Source of the DNA: Sva-07 sp041686315
Lineage (GTDB): Bacteria > Actinomycetota > Acidimicrobiia > Acidimicrobiales > Ilumatobacteraceae
Direction of reading: 5' to 3'
Assembly: GCA_041686315.1 (NCBI GenBank)
Contig: JAWLEC010000090.1
Span: 1 to 12,692, forward strand
Length of the DNA stretch: 12,692 nucleotides
Of the stretch, positions 7,311 to 12,692 are shown piece after piece; position 1 is the stretch's first letter, and the number at the start of each line of letters is the position of its first letter. The translations under genes were made by a program, and so were the position numbers. Under the pieces are notes generated by a model, which was given only the letters and a program-made list of their open reading frames with translations, made no database searches and was not told where the DNA came from.

Positions 7311-8189
7311 ATGTCGGTGATCGCGGTGTTGGACGTCGGCGGGACGTCGATCAAGTCCGGCGTCGTCCGCGACGGCGCAGCGGAGACCGGGCCGTCGATG
7401 CCCACCCTGGCCACGGCCGACACCGAGGCGGTGCTCGGCCGGCTCGCCGAGGCGGCGACCGCAGCCCTCGACCTCACCGGAACCAGCACCGACGGGCTGG
7501 CGATCGCCTTCCCCGGCCCGTTCGACCTGGCCGCCGGTACGGCACTGATCCGCGGCCTCCACAAGTTCGACGCGATCCACGGCGTGGACCTGCGTGAAGC
7601 CCTCCGCGAGCGCCTCCCCGCGGTGGCGGCGGGGCTGCCGGTGGAGTTCGTCCACGACAACGAGGCAGCCGGCGTGGGCGAGGCCGTGTTCGGCGCCGGG
7701 CGTGACGCGAATCGGGTGCTCACGATCACCCTCGGCACCGGAGTGGGCGCCTGCCTCACCGAGGCGGGCTCGGTGATCCGCACGGTGGACCACGTCGACG
7801 TGGGCCACATGCACCTCGACACGCTGGACATCGACAAGCTCGCCCGCCTCGACACGCCGTGGGGTCGGGCCGACGACGTGCTCTCGGCGAGAGGGATGGC
7901 CGACCGCATCGGTGTGCCGACACTGGAGTTGCGTGCCGCCGTCGACGACCCGGCCCACGCCGACGTCGTCGCCGAGCACGGCATGCGTGTCGGTGCGTTC
8001 CTCGCATCGGCGATCGATGCGCTGTCACCCGATCTCGTGGTGATCGGCGGCGGCCTCGTCGACGCCTACGACCGGTTCGGCGACGAGATCGAACGGGCGC
8101 TGGCCCCTGTGCCGTGTGTGCCCGCCGAGTTGGGTACGACCGGCCCGCTGCTCGGCGCCGCCCACCTCGCCTTCCCCCACCCGCGATGA
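7311..8189 (+). CDS. ROK-like sugar kinase (polyphosphate glucokinase / glucokinase type)
   Basis: ROK kinases phosphorylate glucose, mannose or N-acetyl sugars with ATP or polyphosphate. The 292-residue product has LDVGGTSIKSGVV at 7-19 (phosphate-1 motif), FPGPFD (sugar site), HDNEAAGVGEAVFGAG with the likely catalytic Asp, LTITLGTGVGACL (phosphate-2), and a late adenosine-type LVVIGGGLVDAYDRFG. VDVGHMHLD occupies the usual conserved GH site. The zinc cluster CxCGxxGCxE typical of most ROK proteins is absent; sugar and phosphate donor are unknown. ATG 7311 fits the family start and a -10 box. The upstream frame is open through the antisense of the thiolase gene but is not coding. The TGA stop (8187-8189) lies in the first copy of repeat array B. 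Confidence 0.87.
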   Translation: MSVIAVLDVGGTSIKSGVVRDGAAETGPSMPTLATADTEAVLGRLAEAATAALDLTGTSTDGLAIAFPGPFDLAAGTALIRGLHKFDAIHGVDLREALRERLPAVAAGLPVEFVHDNEAAGVGEAVFGAGRDANRVLTITLGTGVGACLTEAGSVIRTVDHVDVGHMHLDTLDIDKLARLDTPWGRADDVLSARGMADRIGVPTLELRAAVDDPAHADVVAEHGMRVGAFLASAIDALSPDLVVIGGGLVDAYDRFGDEIERALAPVPCVPAELGTTGPLLGAAHLAFPHPR

Positions 8190-8317
8190 GCCACCGGCCA
8201 ACCCCCGTGGCCCGACACTCATCTCAGCGCTGACTGGCCCGCTGCTCGGCGCCGCCCACCTCGCCTTCCCCCACCCGCGATGAGCCACCGGCCAACCCCC
8301 GTGGCCCGACACTCATC
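8138..8317. repeat. Tandem segmental duplication of the kinase 3' end plus one repeat element (period 94 bp)
   Basis: 8138-8223 recurs as 8232-8317 with one mismatch (8141 C, 8235 T), i.e. 85 of 86 bases. The unit comprises the last 16 codons of the kinase gene, its stop codon and a palindromic element. The second unit is thus a vestigial kinase end (to 8283) that has no coding function. Eight unrelated bases separate the units. Confidence 0.93.
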
Positions 8318-8318
8318 G
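8184..8318. repeat. Palindromic element array B, two copies (8184-8224, 8278-8318)
   Basis: Two 41-bp copies, identical except for the final base (8224 T, 8318 G), begin CGATGAG and end CTCATC(G). Inner inverted repeats are GCCAC/GTGGC or, alternatively, GGCCA/TGGCC. They lie between convergent genes (kinase and PIG-L deacetylase), where hairpins could end transcription from both sides, although no T-tract follows. The copies are 94 bp apart because they moved within a larger duplication. Confidence 0.9.
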
Positions 8319-8338
8319 CAACACGGTCGAACCGCCGC

Positions 8339-9067
8339 TCAGCGGGTGTCGACGATGCGGAAGATCTCGGCGCTGCGGCCCGCGGGCAAGCCGTGCTGCT
8401 CGGCGTTGGCGCGGTTCCACTCCCGCACCCGCTCGTCGATCGCCGATGCGTCGACGTGCTGGCTCACGTGGCAGTGCAGCGCCCGCAGCTTGCGCTCCAT
8501 CTGATTGGTGATGTCGACCACGCCGGCCAGCGCACCGTCGGAGCCCGGGCCGAACGGAATCCACACCTCGGCGACCTTCCAGTCCTCCAGCTCGGCGCAC
8601 GGCATGTCCGGGAAGGCGAACGGGTTGCGTGCATCGGGATAGACCGCACACATCGCGGCCTCTCCCGTGGCGGTGTGGTCGGGGTGCGATCCGTACGTGG
8701 AGTCGAGATTGCGGACCGGCGACTGCGTGATCACCACCTGCGGGCGCACTTCTCGGATCACCCGGCTGATGTCGTGGCGCAGTTGCATGGTCACCTCCAC
8801 CGTGCCGTCCATGTATCCCAGGAAGTGCAGCTGGGTGACGCCGACCTCGGCAGCGGCCTTGGTCTGCTCCTCCCGGCGGATGGCAGCCATCTCCGCCCGT
8901 GGGATCGAGTGGTCGAACCCACCGGCCTGACCGTCGGTGACGAGGCAGTAGACCACCTCGACGCCGGCGTCGGTGAAATTGGCGACCGTGCCGGCCGACC
9001 CGAAGTCGACGTCGTCGGGGTGGGCCGTCACGACAAGTACCCGTTCGATCTCCGAAGGCTGCAACAT
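8339..9067 (-). CDS. PIG-L/LmbE family zinc deacetylase (MshB-like)
   Basis: This family removes N-acetyl groups from GlcNAc-type sugars; actinobacterial members include MshB and Mca of mycothiol metabolism. The 242-residue product has the signature AHPDDVDFG at 15-23, predicting zinc ligands H16 and D19 and base D18, and SHPDH at 127-131 supplying the third ligand H131. Strands such as VEVVYCLVTDGQAGG fit the Rossmann-like fold. The protein is shorter than MshB (about 300), so a generic deacetylase is more likely. ATG 9067 directly precedes conserved sequence; the frame extends upstream to 9229 but would run over the divergent P450 promoter. A weak TTGACT lies 6 nt before the ATG. It converges on the kinase gene and is divergent from the P450 gene. 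Family is sure, substrate is not. Confidence 0.92.
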   Translation of the reverse strand: MLQPSEIERVLVVTAHPDDVDFGSAGTVANFTDAGVEVVYCLVTDGQAGGFDHSIPRAEMAAIRREEQTKAAAEVGVTQLHFLGYMDGTVEVTMQLRHDISRVIREVRPQVVITQSPVRNLDSTYGSHPDHTATGEAAMCAVYPDARNPFAFPDMPCAELEDWKVAEVWIPFGPGSDGALAGVVDITNQMERKLRALHCHVSQHVDASAIDERVREWNRANAEQHGLPAGRSAEIFRIVDTR

Positions 9068-9136
9068 GGGACCAGTCAACGCCGCGGTCGGCTCGATCTC
9101 AACTCGTGCGACTGCGACCGGCGAACCGTGGGTCCC

Positions 9137-9142
9137 TACAGT
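9137..9142 (+). promoter_or_regulatory. -10 box for the P450 gene
   Basis: TACAGT fits TAnnnT and ends 8 nt before ATG 9151, predicting a leader of 1-2 nt. It lies in an 83-bp gap shared with the divergent PIG-L gene, so both promoters must be compact. Confidence 0.55.
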
Positions 9143-9150
9143 CGGAACCC

Positions 9151-10419
9151 ATGACAAACGGCATCCCCCTCGACCAGGTTCGCATCGGCGAGTTCGACCT
9201 CTCCGACCAGGCGTTCTGGACGGCGCCACGGAGCTACCGGGAAGGCGCCTTCACGACGCTGCGCGACACTCCCGGCCTCGCCTTCTTCGAGGAGGCGGTC
9301 ATCGAGGACTCGCCGTTCCCGCGCGGGCCCGGCTACTTCGCCGTCACGCGTCACCACGACATCTGGCACGTGAGCCGCAACCCCAAGCTGTTCTGCTCGG
9401 GCAAGGGCGCCAACATCGGCGACCTCCCCCAGGAGATGAACGAGTTCTTCGGCTCGATGATCAACATGGACGATCCGAAGCACTTCCGACTCCGTTCGAT
9501 CGTGTCGAAGGGCTTCACCCCCAGGGAGGTCGGCAAGGTCGAGGAGTACGTGCACGACAAGGCCGTGCGGATCATCGACCGGCTGATCGCCGACTTCCCC
9601 GACAAGACGTGCGACTTCGTCGAGAACGTGGCCGCCGCGCTGCCCCTCGAGATCATCTGCGACATGATGGGCATCCCCGAGGAGGACTACGGCAAGATCC
9701 TCGGCTGGACCAACACCATCCTCGGCGTGGGCGATCCCGAGTTCGTCGGCACCTACGAGGACCTGATGGGCCAGTCACTGCAGATGTTCATGTACGCCCA
9801 GACGCTCGGCGAGTCTCGTCGGGCCGACCCGCAGGACGACATCACCTCGGTGATGATGGCCGCCGAGGTCGACGGCGAGCAGCTCACCCCGCAGGAGTTC
9901 GGCTCGTTCTTCATCCTGCTGGTGGTGGCCGGCAACGAGACCACCCGCAACGCCATCAGCCACGGCCTGAAGGCGTTCACCGACCATCCCGATCAACGCG
10001 ACCTGCTGTACGAGGACTTCGAGACGCACTCGAAGACGGCCGTGGAGGAAGTGGTGCGGTGGGCGACGCCGGTGATCCACTTCCGCCGCACCGCCACCGA
10101 GGACACCGAGGTCGGCGGTCAGCCGGTGAAGGAGGGCCAGAAACTGGTGATGTTCTACAACTCGGGAAATCGCGACGAGCGCGTCTACGCCGACCCCCAC
10201 CGGTTCGACGTGACCCGCCCGGTCAACCCCGCCCAGATCGGGTTCGGGGCGGGTGGCCCGCACTTCTGCCTCGGCGCCAACCTGGCCAGGCGCGAGATGA
10301 CGGTGATGTTCGACGAGATCCGCAAGCGGCTCCCGTCGCTGCGCATCACCGGCGAGCCCGACTACCTCCAGAGCGCGTTCATCAACGGCATCAAGCGAAT
10401 GCAGTGTGCCTGGGACTGA
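9151..10419 (+). CDS. Cytochrome P450, CYP124/CYP125-like
   Basis: This is a heme monooxygenase that inserts oxygen from O2 into an organic substrate, using electrons from a ferredoxin. The 422 residues are normal for bacterial P450s and soluble. Landmarks are the C-helix region NMDDPKHFRLRSIVSKGF (105-122), I-helix AGNETT (260-265), ExxR as E300-R303 in EEVVRWATPVIHFRR, and the heme loop FGAGGPHFCLGANLARRE with cysteine ligand C373. The heme loop and the opening (AFTTLRDTPGLAFFEE, FCSGKGANIGD) resemble, from memory, mycobacterial CYP124/125 enzymes that hydroxylate methyl-branched lipids and sterol side chains, so a lipid or terpenoid substrate is a fair guess. No ferredoxin or reductase is adjacent. 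ATG 9151 fits the -10 box; the 3' end overlaps the next frame by 14 bp. Confidence 0.96.
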   Translation: MTNGIPLDQVRIGEFDLSDQAFWTAPRSYREGAFTTLRDTPGLAFFEEAVIEDSPFPRGPGYFAVTRHHDIWHVSRNPKLFCSGKGANIGDLPQEMNEFFGSMINMDDPKHFRLRSIVSKGFTPREVGKVEEYVHDKAVRIIDRLIADFPDKTCDFVENVAAALPLEIICDMMGIPEEDYGKILGWTNTILGVGDPEFVGTYEDLMGQSLQMFMYAQTLGESRRADPQDDITSVMMAAEVDGEQLTPQEFGSFFILLVVAGNETTRNAISHGLKAFTDHPDQRDLLYEDFETHSKTAVEEVVRWATPVIHFRRTATEDTEVGGQPVKEGQKLVMFYNSGNRDERVYADPHRFDVTRPVNPAQIGFGAGGPHFCLGANLARREMTVMFDEIRKRLPSLRITGEPDYLQSAFINGIKRMQCAWD

Positions 10420-10906
10420 CCTCACGCCCGTCCGCCGGGCCCGGCTCGTCCGTGACCTGACGATCGCCGGCTGGCTGCTGCTCGGCGGGCCGGTCGGGTT
10501 CATCCTCTTCCAGCTCGAACGCGTCCGCGGCGTGAGCGAGCAACCGTTCGGCGGCATCTGGGACCAGCGGATCGAGGTGCTGAGCTTCCTGATGCTGCCC
10601 CCGAACCTCGTGGTGCTCGCACCATCGGCGTTCGTGGCGGCCACCGCCTGCTGGCTGGCCGGCCACGACCGCGAGACGTGGCTGAACACGCTGGTCCGCC
10701 TCGTGGCCGGCATCGCCATCACCATGGTGTTCATCGGCGCAGTCGCCATCGTCAGCATCCTCCTGCGAGACGAGGACGGTCCGAGCTACATCGAGGGCGT
10801 GTTCCTGCGCCTCGGGGGGATGTCGCTCGCCGCCGGCCTCGCCGTGCTCTGCCGCTCCGCGGACCGCTCCACCGGGTCCGCCGACCAGTCCGCCGACCAG
10901 CCCTGA
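10406..10906 (+). CDS. Small integral membrane protein, four predicted helices, unknown function
   Basis: I do not recognise the family. From GTG 10406 the frame gives 166 residues with four hydrophobic segments: about 18-35 (LTIAGWLLLGGPVGFILF), 52-79 (SFLMLPPNLVVLAPSAFVAA and onward), 91-116 (LVRLVAGIAITMVFIGAVAIV) and 133-149 (LRLGGMSLAAGLAVL). Between the first two is a polar loop, and the C-terminus is a short polar tail (STGSADQSADQP). The GTG lies inside the P450 gene, 14 bp before its end in another frame, so translation may be coupled; no Shine-Dalgarno is evident. The coherent membrane-helix pattern supports coding. It could be a lipid-related partner of the P450, but there is no direct evidence. 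Confidence 0.7.
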   Translation: MPGTDLTPVRRARLVRDLTIAGWLLLGGPVGFILFQLERVRGVSEQPFGGIWDQRIEVLSFLMLPPNLVVLAPSAFVAATACWLAGHDRETWLNTLVRLVAGIAITMVFIGAVAIVSILLRDEDGPSYIEGVFLRLGGMSLAAGLAVLCRSADRSTGSADQSADQP

Positions 10907-10918
10907 CGCCATCGATAC

Positions 10919-11083
10919 CGATGAGCTTCCGGCCAGACAGCTCGGCCCGACACTCATCGCAGCGGGAGGGACCGCACCACCGATGAGCTTCCGGCCAGAC
11001 AGCTCGGCCCGACACCCATCGCAGCGGGAGGGACCGCACCACCGATGAGCTTCCGGCCAGACAGCTCGGCCCGACACTCATCG
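10919..11083. repeat. Palindromic element array C, three copies (10919-10959, 10981-11021, 11043-11083)
   Basis: Three 41-bp copies separated by identical 21-bp linkers give an exact 62-bp period. The only difference found among the copies is T to C in copy 2 (11016), which breaks its right arm. Ends are CGATGAG and CTCATCG. Inner inverted repeat GAGCT/AGCTC encloses an 11-nt loop. The linker has a small GCGG/CCGC repeat. The array fills most of the 218-bp gap between convergent genes (membrane protein and tdk). The 41 bp at 11084-11124 hold nothing recognisable. Confidence 0.93.
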
Positions 11084-11124
11084 CAGCGGGATGTGCTGAT
11101 CGCTGTGGGCTGTCGGCGGTGGCG

Positions 11125-11724
11125 TCAGGTGCCGAGGTCGCCGCGGAGGAAGTGCTGGCGACAGAGGAGCTCGTAGCGCACCGAGTCGCCGAACAGCGGC
11201 GCTTCGCCGGCGCGCGTGTCACCCACCATCACGGTGGCCCCCTCGTACACGACGTCGCCGTTCACGACGCGAGCGTTGTGGGTGGCGCGGGCACCGCACC
11301 AGCAGCGCGCCTCCACCTGCAGCGGCGTGTGCTCGTCGGCGATCTCGAGCATCCGCTGCGTGCCCTCGAACAGGCGGCCACGGAAGTCGGTGAGCAGCCC
11401 GAAGCCGTACACGTCGACGTCGAGCTCGTCCACCACCCGGGCCAGCTGGTCGCACTGCGCCGGCGTGTAGAACTGCACCTCGTCGCAGACCATGTAGTGG
11501 ATCGGCCAGTACTTCACCGCGAGGGCGTGGAGATCGACGTCGGGGCCCACTTCGATCGCCGGTGCCGCCACCCCGAGCCGGCTCGTGACCTGGCGCCCTT
11601 CACGGTCGAGCGTGGTGAGCAGCAGCCCGTAGAGCTGGCGGTTCGACAGGTTGTGGTGGATCTGCAGGGCCACGGTGCTCTTGCCCGAACCCATGGTGCC
11701 GAAACTGAATCGAAGCGTCGCCAT
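11125..11724 (-). CDS. tdk: Thymidine kinase (type II)
   Basis: It phosphorylates thymidine with ATP to dTMP in the salvage pathway. The 199-residue protein has every family landmark: P-loop GTMGSGKST at 9-17, DEVQF at 81-85, GFGLLTDFRG at 107-116 and the substrate lasso region around VVYEGATVMVGD. The zinc site is C141, C143, C188 and H191 (CWCG and YELLCRQH). Type II enzymes are usually tetramers and inhibited by dTTP. The start is ATG 11724. The upstream TAGGGT box gives a leader of about 5 nt. It follows a small lipoprotein gene after a 56-bp gap and converges with the membrane-protein gene across repeat array C. Confidence 0.97.
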   Translation of the reverse strand: MATLRFSFGTMGSGKSTVALQIHHNLSNRQLYGLLLTTLDREGRQVTSRLGVAAPAIEVGPDVDLHALAVKYWPIHYMVCDEVQFYTPAQCDQLARVVDELDVDVYGFGLLTDFRGRLFEGTQRMLEIADEHTPLQVEARCWCGARATHNARVVNGDVVYEGATVMVGDTRAGEAPLFGDSVRYELLCRQHFLRGDLGT

Positions 11725-11733
11725 GCCGGGACA

Positions 11734-11749
11734 CGACCCTACCGGGTCG
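11734..11749 (-). promoter_or_regulatory. tdk promoter region: -10 box inside a 6-bp inverted repeat
   Basis: TAGGGT (11741-11736, minus) lies 11 nt before ATG 11724. It overlaps a perfect inverted repeat, CGACCC-TACC-GGGTCG (11734-11749). This could be an operator covering the -10 box, or the terminator hairpin of the preceding lipoprotein gene; without a T-tract the two cannot be separated. Confidence 0.4.
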
Positions 11750-11780
11750 GGTCACTCCGGCCGAGGTGCCACGCCGACGG

Positions 11781-11957
11781 TCAGCCGTCGTCGCCCGTGG
11801 TGTCGGACGCCGGATCCTCCTCGAGCGGCCGGTAGTCGGGGTCGACCTGGGCGGGACCATCGATCCGGTCGAGGTCGTCCGAGCCGTTCGACTCGCTGCA
11901 GCCGACCGGCACCACGAGCACCGCCGCGACGGCGACGGCGACGGAACCAGCACGCAT
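11781..11957 (-). CDS. Small putative lipoprotein, 58 aa
   Basis: The frame runs from ATG 11957 to TGA 11781. It encodes a short N-region (MRAGS), a hydrophobic stretch at about 6-18 and a lipobox-like VPVGC with the candidate lipidated cysteine C20. The remaining 38 residues are polar and acidic (SNGSDDLDRID, EEDPASDTTGDDG). Proline at position -3 is unusual for a lipobox. The coding claim rests on the export signal and on TACCAT at 11970-11965, located 7 nt before the ATG as in other leaderless starts here. No folded domain is visible in the mature part and the function is unknown. Confidence 0.6.
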   Translation of the reverse strand: MRAGSVAVAVAAVLVVPVGCSESNGSDDLDRIDGPAQVDPDYRPLEEDPASDTTGDDG

Positions 11958-11964
11958 CTCATCG

Positions 11965-11970
11965 ATGGTA
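11965..11970 (-). promoter_or_regulatory. -10 box of a leaderless promoter for the small lipoprotein gene
   Basis: TACCAT on the minus strand is followed by 7 nt and ATG 11957, so transcription should begin at the start codon or one base before it. It lies in the 41-bp gap after the ligase gene, so the lipoprotein gene need not depend on the ligase transcript. Confidence 0.5.
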
Positions 11971-11998
11971 CGGGTCCGTGCTCACCCCCGGGCGGCAC

Positions 11999-12692
11999 TC
12001 ACAACATCGCCCGGACGGTGTCGATCGTGTCGGCCTCCGCCGCCGACTTGTCGTCGCGGTAGCGGCGAACCCGGGCGAACCGCAGCGCCACGCCACCCGG
12101 ATACCGGCTCGACGCCTGCACCCCGTCGACGGCCACCTCCACCACCTGTTCGGGACGCACGTGCACCACCTGGGTTTCACGACCGCTGCCACGTCCGATC
12201 TCCAGGGCCAGGAACCGCTCGGTCTGCCACCGCAGGAGTTCGTCGGTGAGGCCCTTGAACGTCTTGCCCACCATCACGAACTCGTTGTCGGCCGTTGACG
12301 CCCGCGCCCCCAGGTGCAGGTTCGACAGCCGGCCACGGCGGCGGCCGTGGCCCCACTCCGCGGCCAGCACCACCAGGTCGAGGGTGTGCACCGGCTTCAC
12401 CTTGCGCCAGGCCGCACCCCGGCGACCCGCCTCGTACGGCGCATCGAGTTCCTTCACCATCACACCCTCGTGGCCCGCGCGGATCGCGCCGTCGAGGAAT
12501 GCCTGCGCCTCGACCGGATCGGCGGTGACGATCGACGGCAGGCGCGAGCCCACCGGCACCACCTCGGTGAGGGCATCGCGCCGTGTCGACAGCGGCTCGT
12601 CGTGGATCGGCGAGCGGTCGACGAACATGGCGTCGAAGAAGAACGCCCGCAGACCCGCCGCCTCTACGGCCACCGCGACGTCGGTGTCTAGG
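11999..12692 (-). CDS. ligB: ATP-dependent DNA ligase (LigB-type), C-terminal part; 5' end outside the window
   Basis: The frame is open to the right edge, so about 230 C-terminal residues are seen of the roughly 500 expected. Visible ligase motifs are III (LRAFFFDAMFVD), IV (EGVMVK, near 12469-12452) and V (WRKVKP), followed by the OB-fold (LDLVVLAAEWGHGRRRGRLS, FVMVGKTFKGLTDELL) and a C-terminal motif VI-like segment (FARVRRYRDDKSAAEADTID). The catalytic KxDG lysine of motif I must lie outside the window. From memory the sequence follows mycobacterial LigB closely. Such ligases seal nicks with ATP as a non-essential complement to NAD-dependent LigA. The GTG at 12673 is internal, since the frame continues upstream as LDTDVA. 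Confidence 0.95.
   Translation of the reverse strand, partial: LDTDVAVAVEAAGLRAFFFDAMFVDRSPIHDEPLSTRRDALTEVVPVGSRLPSIVTADPVEAQAFLDGAIRAGHEGVMVKELDAPYEAGRRGAAWRKVKPVHTLDLVVLAAEWGHGRRRGRLSNLHLGARASTADNEFVMVGKTFKGLTDELLRWQTERFLALEIGRGSGRETQVVHVRPEQVVEVAVDGVQASSRYPGGVALRFARVRRYRDDKSAAEADTIDTVRAML

Noticed and set aside
7189..8318. Insertion sequence or MITE boundaries formed by the CGATGAG/CTCATCG ends
   Set aside because: No target-site duplication is seen around the copies, no transposase is in the window, and 41 bp is very short. A non-autonomous mobile origin is not excluded but not supported.
10919..11083. CRISPR array
   Set aside because: The intervening 21-bp linkers are identical to each other and too short, the repeats are 41 bp, and no cas gene is present. 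This is a simple tandem repeat.
10391..11222. Minus-strand frames of 228 and 156 codons through array C
   Set aside because: They consist of translated tandem repeats plus antisense of the membrane-protein and tdk genes. The repeated peptide has no protein-like features.

Overview
The window is high-GC DNA from an actinobacterium. The gene set (nadD overlapping an LCP-like gene, class II DAHP synthase, CYP124/125-like P450, LigB-type ATP-dependent ligase, ROK kinase, PIG-L deacetylase) and the many TAnnnT -10 boxes placed 6-9 nt before start codons suggest an Acidimicrobiia-type (Ilumatobacter-like) genome. That placement is inference from gene content; there is no rRNA or other marker here. 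No transposase, phage gene, tRNA, rRNA or CRISPR array was seen.

Layout. 1-1960 (minus): nadD and, overlapping it by 4 bp, a divergent LytR/CpsA/Psr-like membrane-anchored protein that runs off the left edge. 1961-2255: a regulatory interval with three inverted repeats. 2256-3083 (plus): a sigma-70-family factor with a reduced sigma-3 region and an altered region 4.2, closed by a very strong intrinsic terminator. 3168-5902 (plus): class II DAHP synthase, a serine beta-lactamase-fold protein and a 154-residue protein of unknown function, closely packed and probably one operon. 5931-7133 (minus): a thiolase. 7311-8189 (plus): a ROK-like sugar kinase. 8339-9067 (minus): a PIG-L/LmbE deacetylase. 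9151-10906 (plus): a cytochrome P450 overlapping a small four-helix membrane protein. 11125-12692 (minus): thymidine kinase, a 58-residue putative lipoprotein and the C-terminal part of an ATP-dependent DNA ligase cut by the right edge.

The genes are mostly housekeeping (NAD synthesis, shikimate entry, thymidine salvage, ligation) mixed with lipid catabolism (thiolase, P450). They do not form one pathway.

The most unusual signal is non-coding. A family of 40-41 bp elements begins with CGATGAG and ends with CTCATCG, and occurs seven times in three intergenic gaps (7189-7289, 8184-8318, 10919-11083), always as tandem copies. The interiors differ between gaps but are nearly identical within each gap, and each variant keeps an inner inverted repeat with compensating changes. 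Two of the gaps share an exact 21-bp linker length although their linker sequences are unrelated. A 94-bp-period duplication carried one element together with the end of the kinase gene, and the kinase stop codon lies inside the element. I do not recognise this family.
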